The notes under the pieces were generated by a model, which saw nothing but the letters and a program-made list of their open reading frames with translations, ran no database searches and had not been told where the DNA came from. From the NCBI GenBank assembly GCA_950022655.1, contig OX465581.1:28863300-28927299 (forward strand): a DNA stretch of 64,000 nucleotides, in the 5' to 3' direction. This DNA is from Alentia gelatinosa. Its lineage: Eukaryota > Annelida > Polychaeta > Phyllodocida > Polynoidae. Below are positions 46,801-57,882 of this stretch, in pieces (the first letter of the stretch is position 1; every line of letters starts with the position of its first letter). The translations under genes were made by a program, and so were the position numbers.

Positions 46801-47236
46801 CTCCCTCAGGGGACACACATTACCGGGACGCTCGACAAGGGTGGCGCCACTGTCGTGTTGTCATTTTGTGAGATGTAAGAGCATCGGTCAATTATTACAT
46901 GCACACGTGTGCGTTGTACGAGCTTCGCGCACGTCTGTGCAGTCCCCGATCATTAGCACACATGTCTGTCAGGTGATCTAGGTAAATATCTATTAGATAG
47001 TGATAGCAGGTTATTGCCCCAACAGGCCACTAAGCAGCCATCTTGAGGTCATTTTCTTTTTTTCACAGAGCTACATTAGGAAGGTCATTATATGAGAATA
47101 TAACTATGGAATGTTGACACTGTAGAACATAGCTTGTTCTGTATTCTGCTTAACCTGTAGTCTAACTCAAAATAAAGGTTCCTGCTCAAGATGGCTACCG
47201 AGTTGGTTGTTTTAACTTCCTTACAGACACCGGAAG
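46801..47236. other. Unassigned stretch
   Basis: No gene recognised; ordinary sequence leading into the TA microsatellite. Confidence 0.5.
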
Positions 47237-47237
47237 A

Positions 47238-47302
<65 letters not shown>

Positions 47303-47310
47303 TATATATG

Positions 47311-47375
<65 letters not shown>

Positions 47376-47387
47376 GTATATATATAT
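47237..47387. repeat. (TA)n microsatellite, about 150 bp
   Basis: Almost pure TA with a few TG substitutions. It abuts the left end of the 2.67-kb inverted-repeat element; a further 15-nt TA tract abuts the right end (50062-50076). Tyr/Ile-repeat ORFs on both strands here are artefacts. Confidence 0.95.
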
Positions 47388-50061
47388 GGGACATTCCACC
47401 AGGAAATGTACTTTTGGTGAAAATCACACTTTTTGGGGGTTGATGGGCTATCATTTCAATATAAATGAATTTTTTTGAAATTTTTTTTCCATGTAGACAG
47501 AAAACACCCCACCCTTTCAGAAAATCATTACTTTTATTGGTCTATCTGCATTTTTTTTTAAATCTGTAGCCTTTCAAAGTCAGAAATTAGTAAAAAAATA
47601 AGTGCATGTCCTTTTGATATTTTTAAAGTTTAGCACTATTTCTTTGGTGGAAACTATAAAGATATATTCCCTAATTGTTTTATTTCCCGAACTTATCTAT
47701 ATTGGCTCTTGTTTAGTAGTATTTTCCCTTATTTCTCAGGCTCCACAAAATTTTTAGGTGTATTTCAATAAAAAGTGTGCTTTTTCAGCAAATGCAATAG
47801 GTTATATTTGGCATAACCTGATGACAATATATTTTAATGGTATACTTCCCAAAGATGGACTTAAAACTTTGGATATACATCAATTTTTGACATATATATA
47901 TGATTTTAGGCCAACTGCAACAGGATTTTTTTTCAAGCCAAATTAAACCCCCCCCCCCCCAATTTTACACAATTGATATCACTGACGTGATGAGTTGCAT
48001 TTAGCACTCTCCACTTCTCCATATTGGTGCTGACTTGGTACAAAACTTACTGAATAATGTGGCCATAGGGTCTGTAGTGTAAGAGTAATAAAATGCTTCC
48101 TAAGTGCCTTCACTATGCGAGAACAGGGAAAGTAATTTTGGAGGAATCACGTCTGTGATATTTATCACGTCCAAGAGATCAATCGAAGGCGGGAAAGCTG
48201 ATCACAAGAACCGGATGTTATCCCTTTTAACTGCGCATGCGCCTCCACTCCAGCGGTTCAGCGGCTTGAGGAGACATCCAGCTCGTGTGAATAGTCCAGA
48301 TTTCTTCGATGCTAGCATTATTTTTCCATCCCGGACATGATTTTCTGTGTTAATAGTGATAACTTGGAGTTTGTGATTCTGTAGAATCCATTTTCTTGAA
48401 AAGTTGACAAGTATTTACCGAAAGTTTGTGGTTTGAAAAAAAGAGCAGATTGATGAGTTCCCAACATGGCCACTACTGGAAGGGTTGGGGGTATTTTCAA
48501 TGTCTTAGTGAATTTAAAAAAAAAATTGTTTAGCCATATCATGTCCAACATGGAAATTCTTCTTTCGATTGATCTATGAGAAAATGTGCAAAGAGGTGCA
48601 GAATATATGTATATTACGATCTATTCCCAATGACAAAATGTATGTTTAAAAGACTGCGTAGTATCTGGACTCAGCTTGTGCACCTATCATGTGGTAATAG
48701 CTATCACGGACGTGATATGGGTGAAGTATTTTGACCGAATTGACTAGGAACTATGTTTGAATGAGATTAAATTACTAGAATACAGTAACGAAAGTTGTTC
48801 ATTATGTGCACCAAGTATCATTTCATAAGTATAGGGAGAAAAAGTGAAGAAAGTCCACGTGTAAATGTATTTTTTTCATATATTTTTGTAGCTGCCGTCA
48901 CATCCGATATATGTATGTCGGACGTGACGCCCAGTTTGGTTTTGTCTCATAACAAGTATGAAAATGAGTGTAAGGATCATCTGTTTTTTGTTTTTTCTTA
49001 ATGTTTGCCGATTGTACTCCATATCTAATCGAAAATTGAAATGATTATGAGATTGAGCTACTACCTATAGTGGTTTATTTTCATGTCGGACGTGATGCAT
49101 GATTTTTCAAAACCATACCTGAACTATAAGACTTGGACAAACCGTGGATAAAATCACCTGGAATACTGAAGACGGTTATATTCTATGGTGTGATGAAAAT
49201 AATAAATCATTTCGAGGAATTTTTTGTGTGACATTTTTGGCAAAAATCTGATTTTGGTAATATTTTTGTTCTTACAGCCATCATATTAAGTTTGTGGGCA
49301 AAATATCTATTCTAAATATAAGTCTGAACAATAGTCATACTAAGAACACAATTTTTGAAAACAAATGTACCTTTTGAATGTTATGTATGTATTTTCAAAA
49401 GGATACATGAACTTTTAATAATTTGGGCCATATTTCGGATTTCTCATTAAGAAAGTGGAATTTACTGTTCTATCACGTCCGTTATTAAAAATATCACGTC
49501 CTAGAGATTTTTTAACCTTTTTCCCAGAACCTATTACCTCAAGAAATGATGCATGGAACATCTTCTAATTTGACATAAATCATATATATAACCTATAAAA
49601 GTATTTCTGTGATTTAAAAATGTGACACTTTTGTATTTAGATAGTGACAGAAAAAACAAAATTCATTTTGTAATCCCTTGGAGAACACCTTCTTTATTGG
49701 CATTTTTGAGGCAGCACAGAAAAAGATTGCATATGTAGTTCATTATTTCCACTTGTCTATAACATCAGACTATGCTTGGCATACTTGGTACATACTTTAT
49801 GTCTTACAAAAAATAAAATATATTTCTCTATCATCAACTTTTGTATGAGTGTTTTTTTATATGTCGGACGTGACAGCAATAATAGAAACAATTTTTGCAG
49901 GCTCACAAAAACTGACCCCCCACTAATATCCCAGTTGAATCATGTTTTCCTAAAACTTGAAAGTGTATATTTTGCACATAAGTAAAAGAAAATTTGGTTT
50001 GGACAAATTTATTTTTTTTACCCCTTTTCTACCAAAAGTACATTTTCTGGTGGAATGACCC
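47388..50061. mobile_element. 2.67-kb non-autonomous TIR element with internal motif array
   Basis: The left end begins GGGACATTCCACCAGGAAAT, then GTACTTTTGGTGAAAA. The right end in reverse complement begins GGGTCATTCCACCAGAAAAT, then GTACTTTTGGTAGAAAA. The terminal inverted repeats are about 36 bp with about four differences. Both ends sit in TA repeats, so the element probably inserted into a TA microsatellite, and any TA-type duplication is hidden. The interior is AT-rich with no ORF above 80 codons and no transposase motif. It contains nine ATCACGTCC-type sites between 47978 and 49875. The superfamily is not recognised. Confidence 0.82.
47978..49875. repeat. Nine dispersed ATCACGTCC-type sites
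   Basis: Sites begin near 47978, 48146, 48164, 48703, 48917, 49085, 49472, 49493 and 49863. Three are 14-bp palindrome-like forms fitting ATCACGTCNGTGAT on one or other strand (47978-47991, 48146-48159, 48703-48716). Three read ATGTCGGACGTGA, and three are single ATCACGTCC half-sites. All lie inside the 2.67-kb element. They are candidate binding sites for its transposase or for a host bZIP-type factor. Confidence 0.8.
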
Positions 50062-50076
50062 ATATATATATATATT

Positions 50077-50879
50077 GCTCACACTACATGCCACTTAAAC
50101 AAGAGCCTGTGTAGCGACTTACTTAATAAATTCCCATTGGAAACAGTCATGCAATTGGTATCCTTGACGTATATTCTACGAATTCTACAGATACATCCTT
50201 TTATATACTCCCAAAATAACATTATTTTAGGATGTGTTTACTATTATCACCCAAGAAATTTCACAAATATTTGTGGACGTGCAATCAGCTGAAGCGACTG
50301 CTGGTATATCTTTTCACACTAATTTTTTTCACACCAAATTGCACAACATGCATGTCCCCTCACATCAATGCAAACCCCCACAAGAGAACGCGCACTGAGG
50401 AAAAGAGTGGGAGAAAGTTTTTTTTACCAAATTTCACAAATGTATTTAACCATTTTCTACTTTTCTTATAAATGAATTTATAACACAAACACAAACTACA
50501 TGTACATATGTCAGGGCAATGTTAGAATTGCATCACTCCTGATCTGAACATCTGGTCATTTATCACTATGTCTCACGAAAAGGAAGCTCGTCACTTTAAA
50601 ATTTGAGAATAGCCTACTTGTAAAATGAGACATTATAAATCTAAAAGGGTCATAATTTAATGTTTCCTCATTCTCTGGGTAAGGGTCCTTTAAAATCTAA
50701 TATTCATTTTAAGGTATCGACCAGTTATTTGCATTAAGCTAACAGATTTACTCATTGAAATCATCCAACGTCACTTTCAAAGTGAGGCATCTTGTGACGC
50801 ATTAGGTTATTCCCATGACACTTGTGAAAATAGATGCCAAAAACAAGAAAACTCAAGTGTCAAAGAGATGTTAGGGTCT
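50077..50879. other. Unassigned stretch
   Basis: No gene recognised between the TIR element and the LINE-C fragment. Confidence 0.5.
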
Positions 50880-51600
50880 TTACTGAAATAAACAAAATTC
50901 CCCACTCCTATTCCTAAAGGAGGGCATCCGAAGGGCTGTTCCAATCTTAGACCTATCTCCATTTTACCTTTACAGGTTAAAATTTAGAAAAAGTTGTTAA
51001 TGAAAAGATTTGGACTCATATCAATTTTAACAATGTTATAACTCCTGAACAGGGAGGTTTTAGAAAGGGCTTCTTCAGATGCAATCTACTTATTTGAAAT
51101 CTGCTGTGACCAAAACAAGCTTACCATCAATGCATTGAAAAGTAAATACATGAGTTTAGGGAGTAGGTACAATGTAAAACAACTTGGTCATATCATATTA
51201 GAACTTAATGAAAATAACTTACAAAATGTATCATCCTACAAATATCTGGGTTTTAACTTAGATCAAATTTAACTTATAAATTCCACATTGCAGAAACAGT
51301 GGAAGATCTTTCGCAAGAAAGAACTGTTTTTGTTCTAATAATAAAAAAAAAGAAACACTAAAAAACGCTCATTTATTGATAATGATTCTGCCATGCGTGT
51401 ATACATGTCATTCATTGCTCCATATTTTGATTACGTCGATATTCTATTCAGAGATGGACGAACAGGTTTATTGGAGAAACTGCAAAGAAAAGCAGAACTA
51501 CTGCATGAGACTATGTCTTCGTGCAAATATCATGAACTCATGCCAGTGATCTACATAGAGATGCAAAAGTCACATATTTAATATGAAAGGAAAGATTGCC
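50880..51600 (+). pseudogene. LINE-C reverse-transcriptase fragment, decayed
   Basis: Plus-strand frames give LRPISILPLQ near 50950, then ITPEQGGFRKG-like sequence at about 51040-51070. Next come NKLTINALKSKYMSLG and SYKYLGFNLDQI (51115-51270), and the C-terminal YMSFIAPYFDYVDILF with LLEKLQRKAELL (51400-51500). The stretch between GFRKG and NKLTIN, including the catalytic YxDD, is missing, so a deletion removed the active site. Several stops confirm that it is dead. LINE-like sequence may continue weakly to about 51850. Confidence 0.75.
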
Positions 51601-54600
51601 ATCCGTTGAATTTAATGTATGGACGTTCACGAATGGATATTTATACAATATCTCTAGAGTTTCAAAGAACGATATCCGTTAAGGCACTCATCTCGCCTCC
51701 TTTGAAATCACTCCTTCTTAAAAATTGATGATAATACACTTTAGACAAAGCCGCTGCTAATTTCAAACACAAAGGCCGGCTGGGGTTATCCGTGATGGGG
51801 CAACAAAGGGCTTTTATGATGGAAAGACCTGTCACTGTGGGAGTCTGAAACCATTCGCTCAACATTTTCTATCTGGCATTTCTTTCACGCTCTGTCTCTC
51901 TTTTTCCCCTCTCCATTCATTCCTTAGACAAAAAAAGGTATTTAAATCCGTAGAGCAGGCATCCGAAGTTAGATAAATAAGATAATGATATGAATAGGGC
52001 CGACTGCATATGTTTTCCCAACGGTTAATATGATGTTACAGAAGTCTGACACAGCACAACACTACGTTTTAGTGGCACAATATAAGGTAGCGTACAGAGA
52101 GGCAAAATGTGAATTGATCCTGGAGTATTTGCTAAATAAAATAACTCATTGCTGCCGCTTGTTTTAAGACGTGCTGTCCAATTAGACTAAACATTGCAGT
52201 AAATCTTTTAATGTCAATGTATTGGTGAATATTTGTCTTGATTGATTAAACTTATCTGCATATTTCGGTGAGATCTCAACATATACTCGAAATAACTAAA
52301 ACATGTTAATACGGTTTACAAATATATCTAGTATTGGATACCTCTAGTATCTCGTCGTTTAGATGCTATTGTTAATGTTAAAGGTATTTAAGAGAATGCT
52401 AACACATAAGAATTAAAAAAAGATCAAGCTCCATAACTCGTAATAAAGCAAATAGAAGGGATATTGTAAATCCGGTAATGTTTGTGATCATAATAAGATA
52501 TCGACATGCTTGTAATGATACTATCTTTAGAATTATATATGGCGAAAAGAATATAAAATAGAAAAGGGAGACCTATGTCACTCGAGAACCTGAATTTGTG
52601 GGCATAACGGACAATGGCAAACTGCAAATGCGGAAATTATGTACAATACTGGATGAAACGTAAATTGGAGCTATGTACAATTTGATAATAAAGGCGAGCA
52701 ATGCTCTATACAGAACAAAATATATCTTGCCTTTGGAAGACCTACATGCAGTAAAAAATGGTCAGCTGGCTGTTGGACATGCGAATGACGACTTAGTGAC
52801 TCGTCGTCGGACAGTGACAAGGCCGATTATCACGCGTCTCCAAGGTGTGAGGGTCCGATTCTCGGGGTCGTTTGGGAATGGGGGTGGACGACGGCACGAG
52901 AGGCACTTCTGCCGCCCTGTACCCAGTGATCAATCGGCCCAACCCCCTCCCTAAACACCCACACCCACCCACCGTCTCACTCATTCATACCCACCAGGAG
53001 GGGGAGGACGCCAGCAACACTCATCCATCATCGTTGTGCTTTTGTCGGCCACCTCGTCAGTCGGTGCCAACGGGCGCTCCTTTTCGATGCAAGAAGGAGG
53101 ATGGAAGTACAGAGAATGTTGGATTCTGGTGGAGAGTGAAGGCTTCTGGTGGAGATCCTTGAGTTGGAATCTGTTGGTGGAATCCAGTCAGTGCAGATAT
53201 AGTAGGTTAAACGATTCATACTGATATACCCATTATAGGAAGATATTGACCTGTGGCTATTTGAAACAATGTGACTTTTAATCAACCCTGCCACCCACCC
53301 TACTTAAACGACCACTTTAGAACGGTCACAAAGAGATGCATGCATACGCATATTCCCGGGATACTTAATTGACAATGTACACCTACATGAAACCTGAAAG
53401 CATTGCTGTTTATTTACACTCACTTTAAGTATCCACCCTACAAACCAGGACTCTTTATATGAAGAATTCTACTTTATCAATTTGTCCTAAACTACAAGTA
53501 TTATGATATCGTACAACCAACAAAGACGTTATTACACAAGCTGATGCTTAAGGAATCTCTTGTGGTGAAGGAGGGTAAACATTGCCCAAAGTGTTTAATC
53601 CTCTTTAAAGCCATCAATTTCGCCTGAATGATGCATTCGCATAAGTAACGGTGTCTACAAACCCCTGTTGATTTAAAGAATTCATTTCGATGCCACTTTA
53701 TGCTACTATCTGTCTAGATTAGACGTCATTCTCCATTATTATCTCGGATGCGTGAAATAAGTTAGAACTCTTCTTTAAATATCTATACCAATGGGTATCA
53801 TGTATGCAGCTCAAAGACCACCACCCCCCCTACTTCCGGGAATAACAAATATGGAAATAACCCAAGAATCATCTACCAAGTAAAACACCCTTGAAATATT
53901 CACATTCCTACAGAGAGGATGACGTATGACTGCAGAGGAGAGCCATACTGGCCTGTTATATATAATCTGTATATGAGTGTGTGTTGGCATGTATGCATGC
54001 GTGCACCTTTTGTGTACAGTGGATAAAGAATGTATTGGTCGAGTTGGCGTGGTATGCCGCTGCCCCTGTCTCTACCCAAGGCCGGATCGTGAGTGATGGG
54101 GGCGGGGGCGGCCCGGAGCAGCGATAGGTTCATACGAACCCGTGAGTGTCAATATCTATTTTCCTTTGCCATATTTCTTCTGGCTGGTTCTCACTCTGAC
54201 CTTGAATAGACACGGCAGTGGCTGCGCTCGCTACCCTACGCCTCCATCTATATATATAAATGTCTACAAAGATGCCTCCCGATGACAAATTGATAAGACG
54301 ACAGGGGCGCGTGTTGGTTATTTAGTGTTTTGTCAATGTAGATCATACCATTGGACTCTCTTTCAACTAGACCTATGCTTAAATCAGAATGTACGGTGTC
54401 TATCTTATTCTTATTTGGGTGTAAGATATAGAAAGGGCTATGCCATCTGCATACGGATGCTATCAATTATAGCTTTCCTTTGAGGTATATGTATTGTTAA
54501 TGCATCTATATTCGCACAATGGCTACTGACTTTGCCATTAGAGTAAAGTTATGAGATTAGAGGATGTAATTAGCCATAACAGTAAAGCAATGACGTCAGA

Positions 54601-57453
54601 TGATCTGAGAAATATGTAGCTAGTCATTCAATAATTCCTAAACCAGATAAAAAGGATAATTGGATATAAGTGATGTAGCAAATGCCCTTTTTCAGAAGTA
54701 GAACCTTTCCTATCAGGAATTCTAAGCGCAACGCTAATTATATAATGATTGCCATAATTTATGACCATAAGTAATACCGATTAGATGGAGTTTGTTAAAA
54801 ATGTCTGACTGAATTACCTCAGAATATTTAATGCCCTCCTTAAACATAATCATGACCAAGGACGCCGACAGGATAGTCTCTTAAAGTGATAAAATAGTGA
54901 GGTTTAACCGAAGCCAAGTGTTCTGAGTGTTAGAATTATAGAAGAGTCCGAACCAAAGTTAAGACAAGTAGGCTATATCTTCTCCATCTCATGGACATTA
55001 CGAGAGGCAGAGTGTACGAGTGGAGAGTAGTTCGGGGCAGTTAAACTTGGCAAGATCTATAGGTGATTGTCAAGAAACCCCACCCGTGCCCTTAAAATAC
55101 GATTACCTGCAGTATACAACCAATGCCCCCACCCTGTCCCTCCTCCTTGGCACGGGCCGACAGGCCCTGTGGACGTGTCGGGGACTCCTCAACCCGCACA
55201 GAGAGCACAATCAATAGATTCGGGGGGACTTCACTGGTAGCCTCCTGTCAGGGCCCGGGCGGACACTGAAGTTTAATGGGCAGCGACAAGAGGCCCGTGT
55301 GCTACGGGGTGTGGCTGGGAGTGGTGTGGTGCAGGGTAGGTCGGTCGTGGTGCTAAGCGCGGGGGCGGAGTGGTACAGGCCCTCTCTTCCTGCCTGGATC
55401 ATTCATTCTCTCAGCTGCCCCAGGACCGGAGGCCTGGCTTGTAACCGGGGTTGACTCTGGAGTCGGGCGGCAGCGGTGAAGGGCGGCACTGGAGAGACGC
55501 TCACGTGGCTGTGGCCGGCAGGAGGAGGAAAGCGAGGGACGGAAGGGAGTACGGAGGAGGGGTTTTGGGGGTGGGGTGGGTGCTTGGAGGTAGGCAGCTG
55601 TGGTCAGATACCGTGGACAGCATCTTGGATGGGGTGGAGGTTAGAGGGTTATTGGTTAGAGGGTCGCACAGCGGGCAGGGCTGGCCGCGCCATTCAGCGA
55701 CCCACTCCACCCACACTCGGCCTCCAGCGTCCCTCTCACACCAGAAGATAGCGCACGCTACGCCGGCTGCCAGCAGGGACGCAGGATGGACGCAGCTGGG
55801 ACGCGACGGAGGTGGGTCGGTGGAGGCGTCAGCGGGGCGGCGGAGGCACTGCAGGGACGGTAGTTGGACGCTGTAGAGACGCTAACAGTCGGATGTCCTC
55901 AGTGGCTTCCACGGCACGCACCCTGCATACCCCGCACATAACGCAACGCCAACTTCCGTCCAGCGTCATTTCACCCACGTCCCCACCAGTGGGCGTTAGT
56001 CGCTTCCGCCCACACATGCGCAAGGGAAGGAATCGACGGTTCGTGGAAGAAACTTTCAACTTCAGCCAAGCCTAGCCGAGCCGAACCAATCCCGACCCAG
56101 GATGATGTTTCAAGGGCTCTGTAGACAACCCTACCGAGATTTAACATTCTGCACACCCCACAATTCGTCCAAATTCATGTGCATACACGCACGGTCCCAA
56201 TCAAAACGGCGGGTTACCTCCAAAGTCGAGCGCAACTCCCACGACTGGTAGTTTCACTTAAAATGACTGCACAGTGGCCACATTGGATTTCGAGACGCGC
56301 ATCCGAAGTAATTTTATCCGGGCGCCTCCGAATTGTCGATACTAGTCCGTGGAGACATGGAACCGAAGGCGGGCACATTGATCGTCCGGACTGTTAGGGG
56401 CGACGACAGCGCCCTCTCTGGGATAAAAGGGAGAGTCAGAATCTCCATCCCGCGGAAGTAGTGAAGGAAAGCGAATGCTGAACATTGGATCATTTACTAG
56501 GTTTGACAACCAGTCCAGACTGTTCTCGTCTCCCATGAAAAGTTGTGGATACTCAATTGCTTGGATACAATACAAGAAGGGAAACCGGAAAGTCGGTGAG
56601 TCACTTTCCATTAGTAGTTATGTCCCCAATATAAAAGCGTTATGAATGCACCTCGTTTTATATTGCATTAAAGGCACTTTCCGCAATGGCAAAGCACCTG
56701 CGTACACATCAAAGAATCGATATCGAGTAGTCATGTGTGTCAAAACAAAGACAGTGGCTCAATGCTACAGTTTCCTTCTACCTTTTAAGTGGTATCTGCT
56801 TTCTATATTGTACCCAAGCTGATTTGGGTCAATATTTCATACATGGTTATTTTAAGTGGCCTTGTTCTAAACATGCACCAGGCATTTCACAATAACACGT
56901 TAAACATCATAATGATATTGAATCTGAATCGATCAGTGTACAATAAATGTAGGCTTTGTAGCTCATTTCTTCTAAAGAATCATTAGCCGTCCACTGTCTG
57001 CAATCAGACAACTCTAGCACTAAAGACGTTAGAACTTTGAAGCACCCACAAGAAGTAGCGAAAACAATCTATCTAGAAGCTATCAACTTAGAGACAGAAT
57101 ATAAGTGCTGGGCATACAAAATAACCCTCCGTGGAGGAACTTAAGGGCCACCTCTCTACTGCCCGGGACATGCCTACTCACCGGGCCCCCCCGCGGACGA
57201 GCACCGGTAAGCCATTCAGCCTGGGCGGCGGCAGTGTCAATGAAGGGGCTCGTGTCAATACTCCAGGGCGCTGTGGCATGGGCAAGGAGATCAAACGTTA
57301 AGAACCCTCTAGGAACCTACTCGAGTGGGTCGGCGCCGCACCCGTGGAGGCAGGAGGTTCTGAGTGGTGGGCAAACTCCTCTTCCTGTTTAATCCACTTC
57401 CTGTGTCTGCCGTTACCCCGCTCATAGATGGCGCCAGCGACGGAAGGGGCAGG

Positions 57454-57455
<2 letters not shown>
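51601..57455. other. Unassigned stretch, partly GC-rich
   Basis: No gene could be supported. Two GC-rich, purine/pyrimidine-skewed segments stand out, at about 52840-53170 and 55210-56080, with overlapping open frames up to 141 codons on both strands. These lack motifs and are rich in Gly, Arg, Pro and Thr, as expected from composition alone. They might be CpG-rich promoter or 5'UTR sequence. Confidence 0.45.
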
Positions 57456-57495
<40 letters not shown>

Positions 57496-57527
57496 GTGTG
57501 TGTGTAGGTGTGTGTGTTTGTGTGTGA
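57456..57527. repeat. (GT)n microsatellite with GTAG variants
   Basis: About 18 GT units to 57492, followed by GTAGGTGTGT-type degenerate units. Antisense ORFs with His-Thr repeats here are artefacts. Confidence 0.93.
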
Positions 57528-57822
57528 TTGATTGTATGTGGGTATGGCGGGTGTTTGTCTCCGTGTGTATACAAATGTGTATGCATTGATAGGTGTATAT
57601 TTAACATTATGTATGCTTTCACACACATCTGGTACAAGTTTAGCCATAGGAATAACATTAGGAAAATATACTCAATGATCACCCTGGTAAAGGTACAATA
57701 CTAGACCACAGCCATGGAGTAGTGAATTTGCTAAGTATATTCTGATTATTCTGAAGTTGTGATGATACTTAATGTCATAGAAAGGGGTAAGATAAATCCA
57801 GAACCGCACTTGAATCGTAAAA

Positions 57823-57882
57823 TTTGGCTGGGCCATAATCGTCACTCGGCTTCGCCTCGATGACGATTGCGGCCCAGCCAAA
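57823..57882. repeat. Short fold-back hairpin, 22-bp arms
   Basis: TTTGGCTGGGCC...ATCGTCA (57823-57844) pairs with TGACGAT...GGCCCAGCCAAA (57861-57882) with two mismatches. The loop CTCGGCTTCGCCTCGA is itself partly self-complementary. It could be a minimal palindromic MITE or a structured RNA. Confidence 0.75.

Noticed and set aside
47088..47478. Tyr/Ile-repeat ORFs on both strands
   Set aside because: They are translations of the TA microsatellite.
48146..48180. Regularly repeated ATCACGTCC sites considered as a CRISPR-like array
   Set aside because: Spacing is irregular (18 to about 540 bp), orientation varies and units are short; the context is a eukaryotic transposon.
55451..55876. 141-codon Gly/Arg-rich plus-strand ORF
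   Set aside because: GC-rich composition lowers stop frequency on both strands here, and overlapping frames are equally open.
57422..57682. His/Thr-repeat ORFs
   Set aside because: They are translations of the GT microsatellite.
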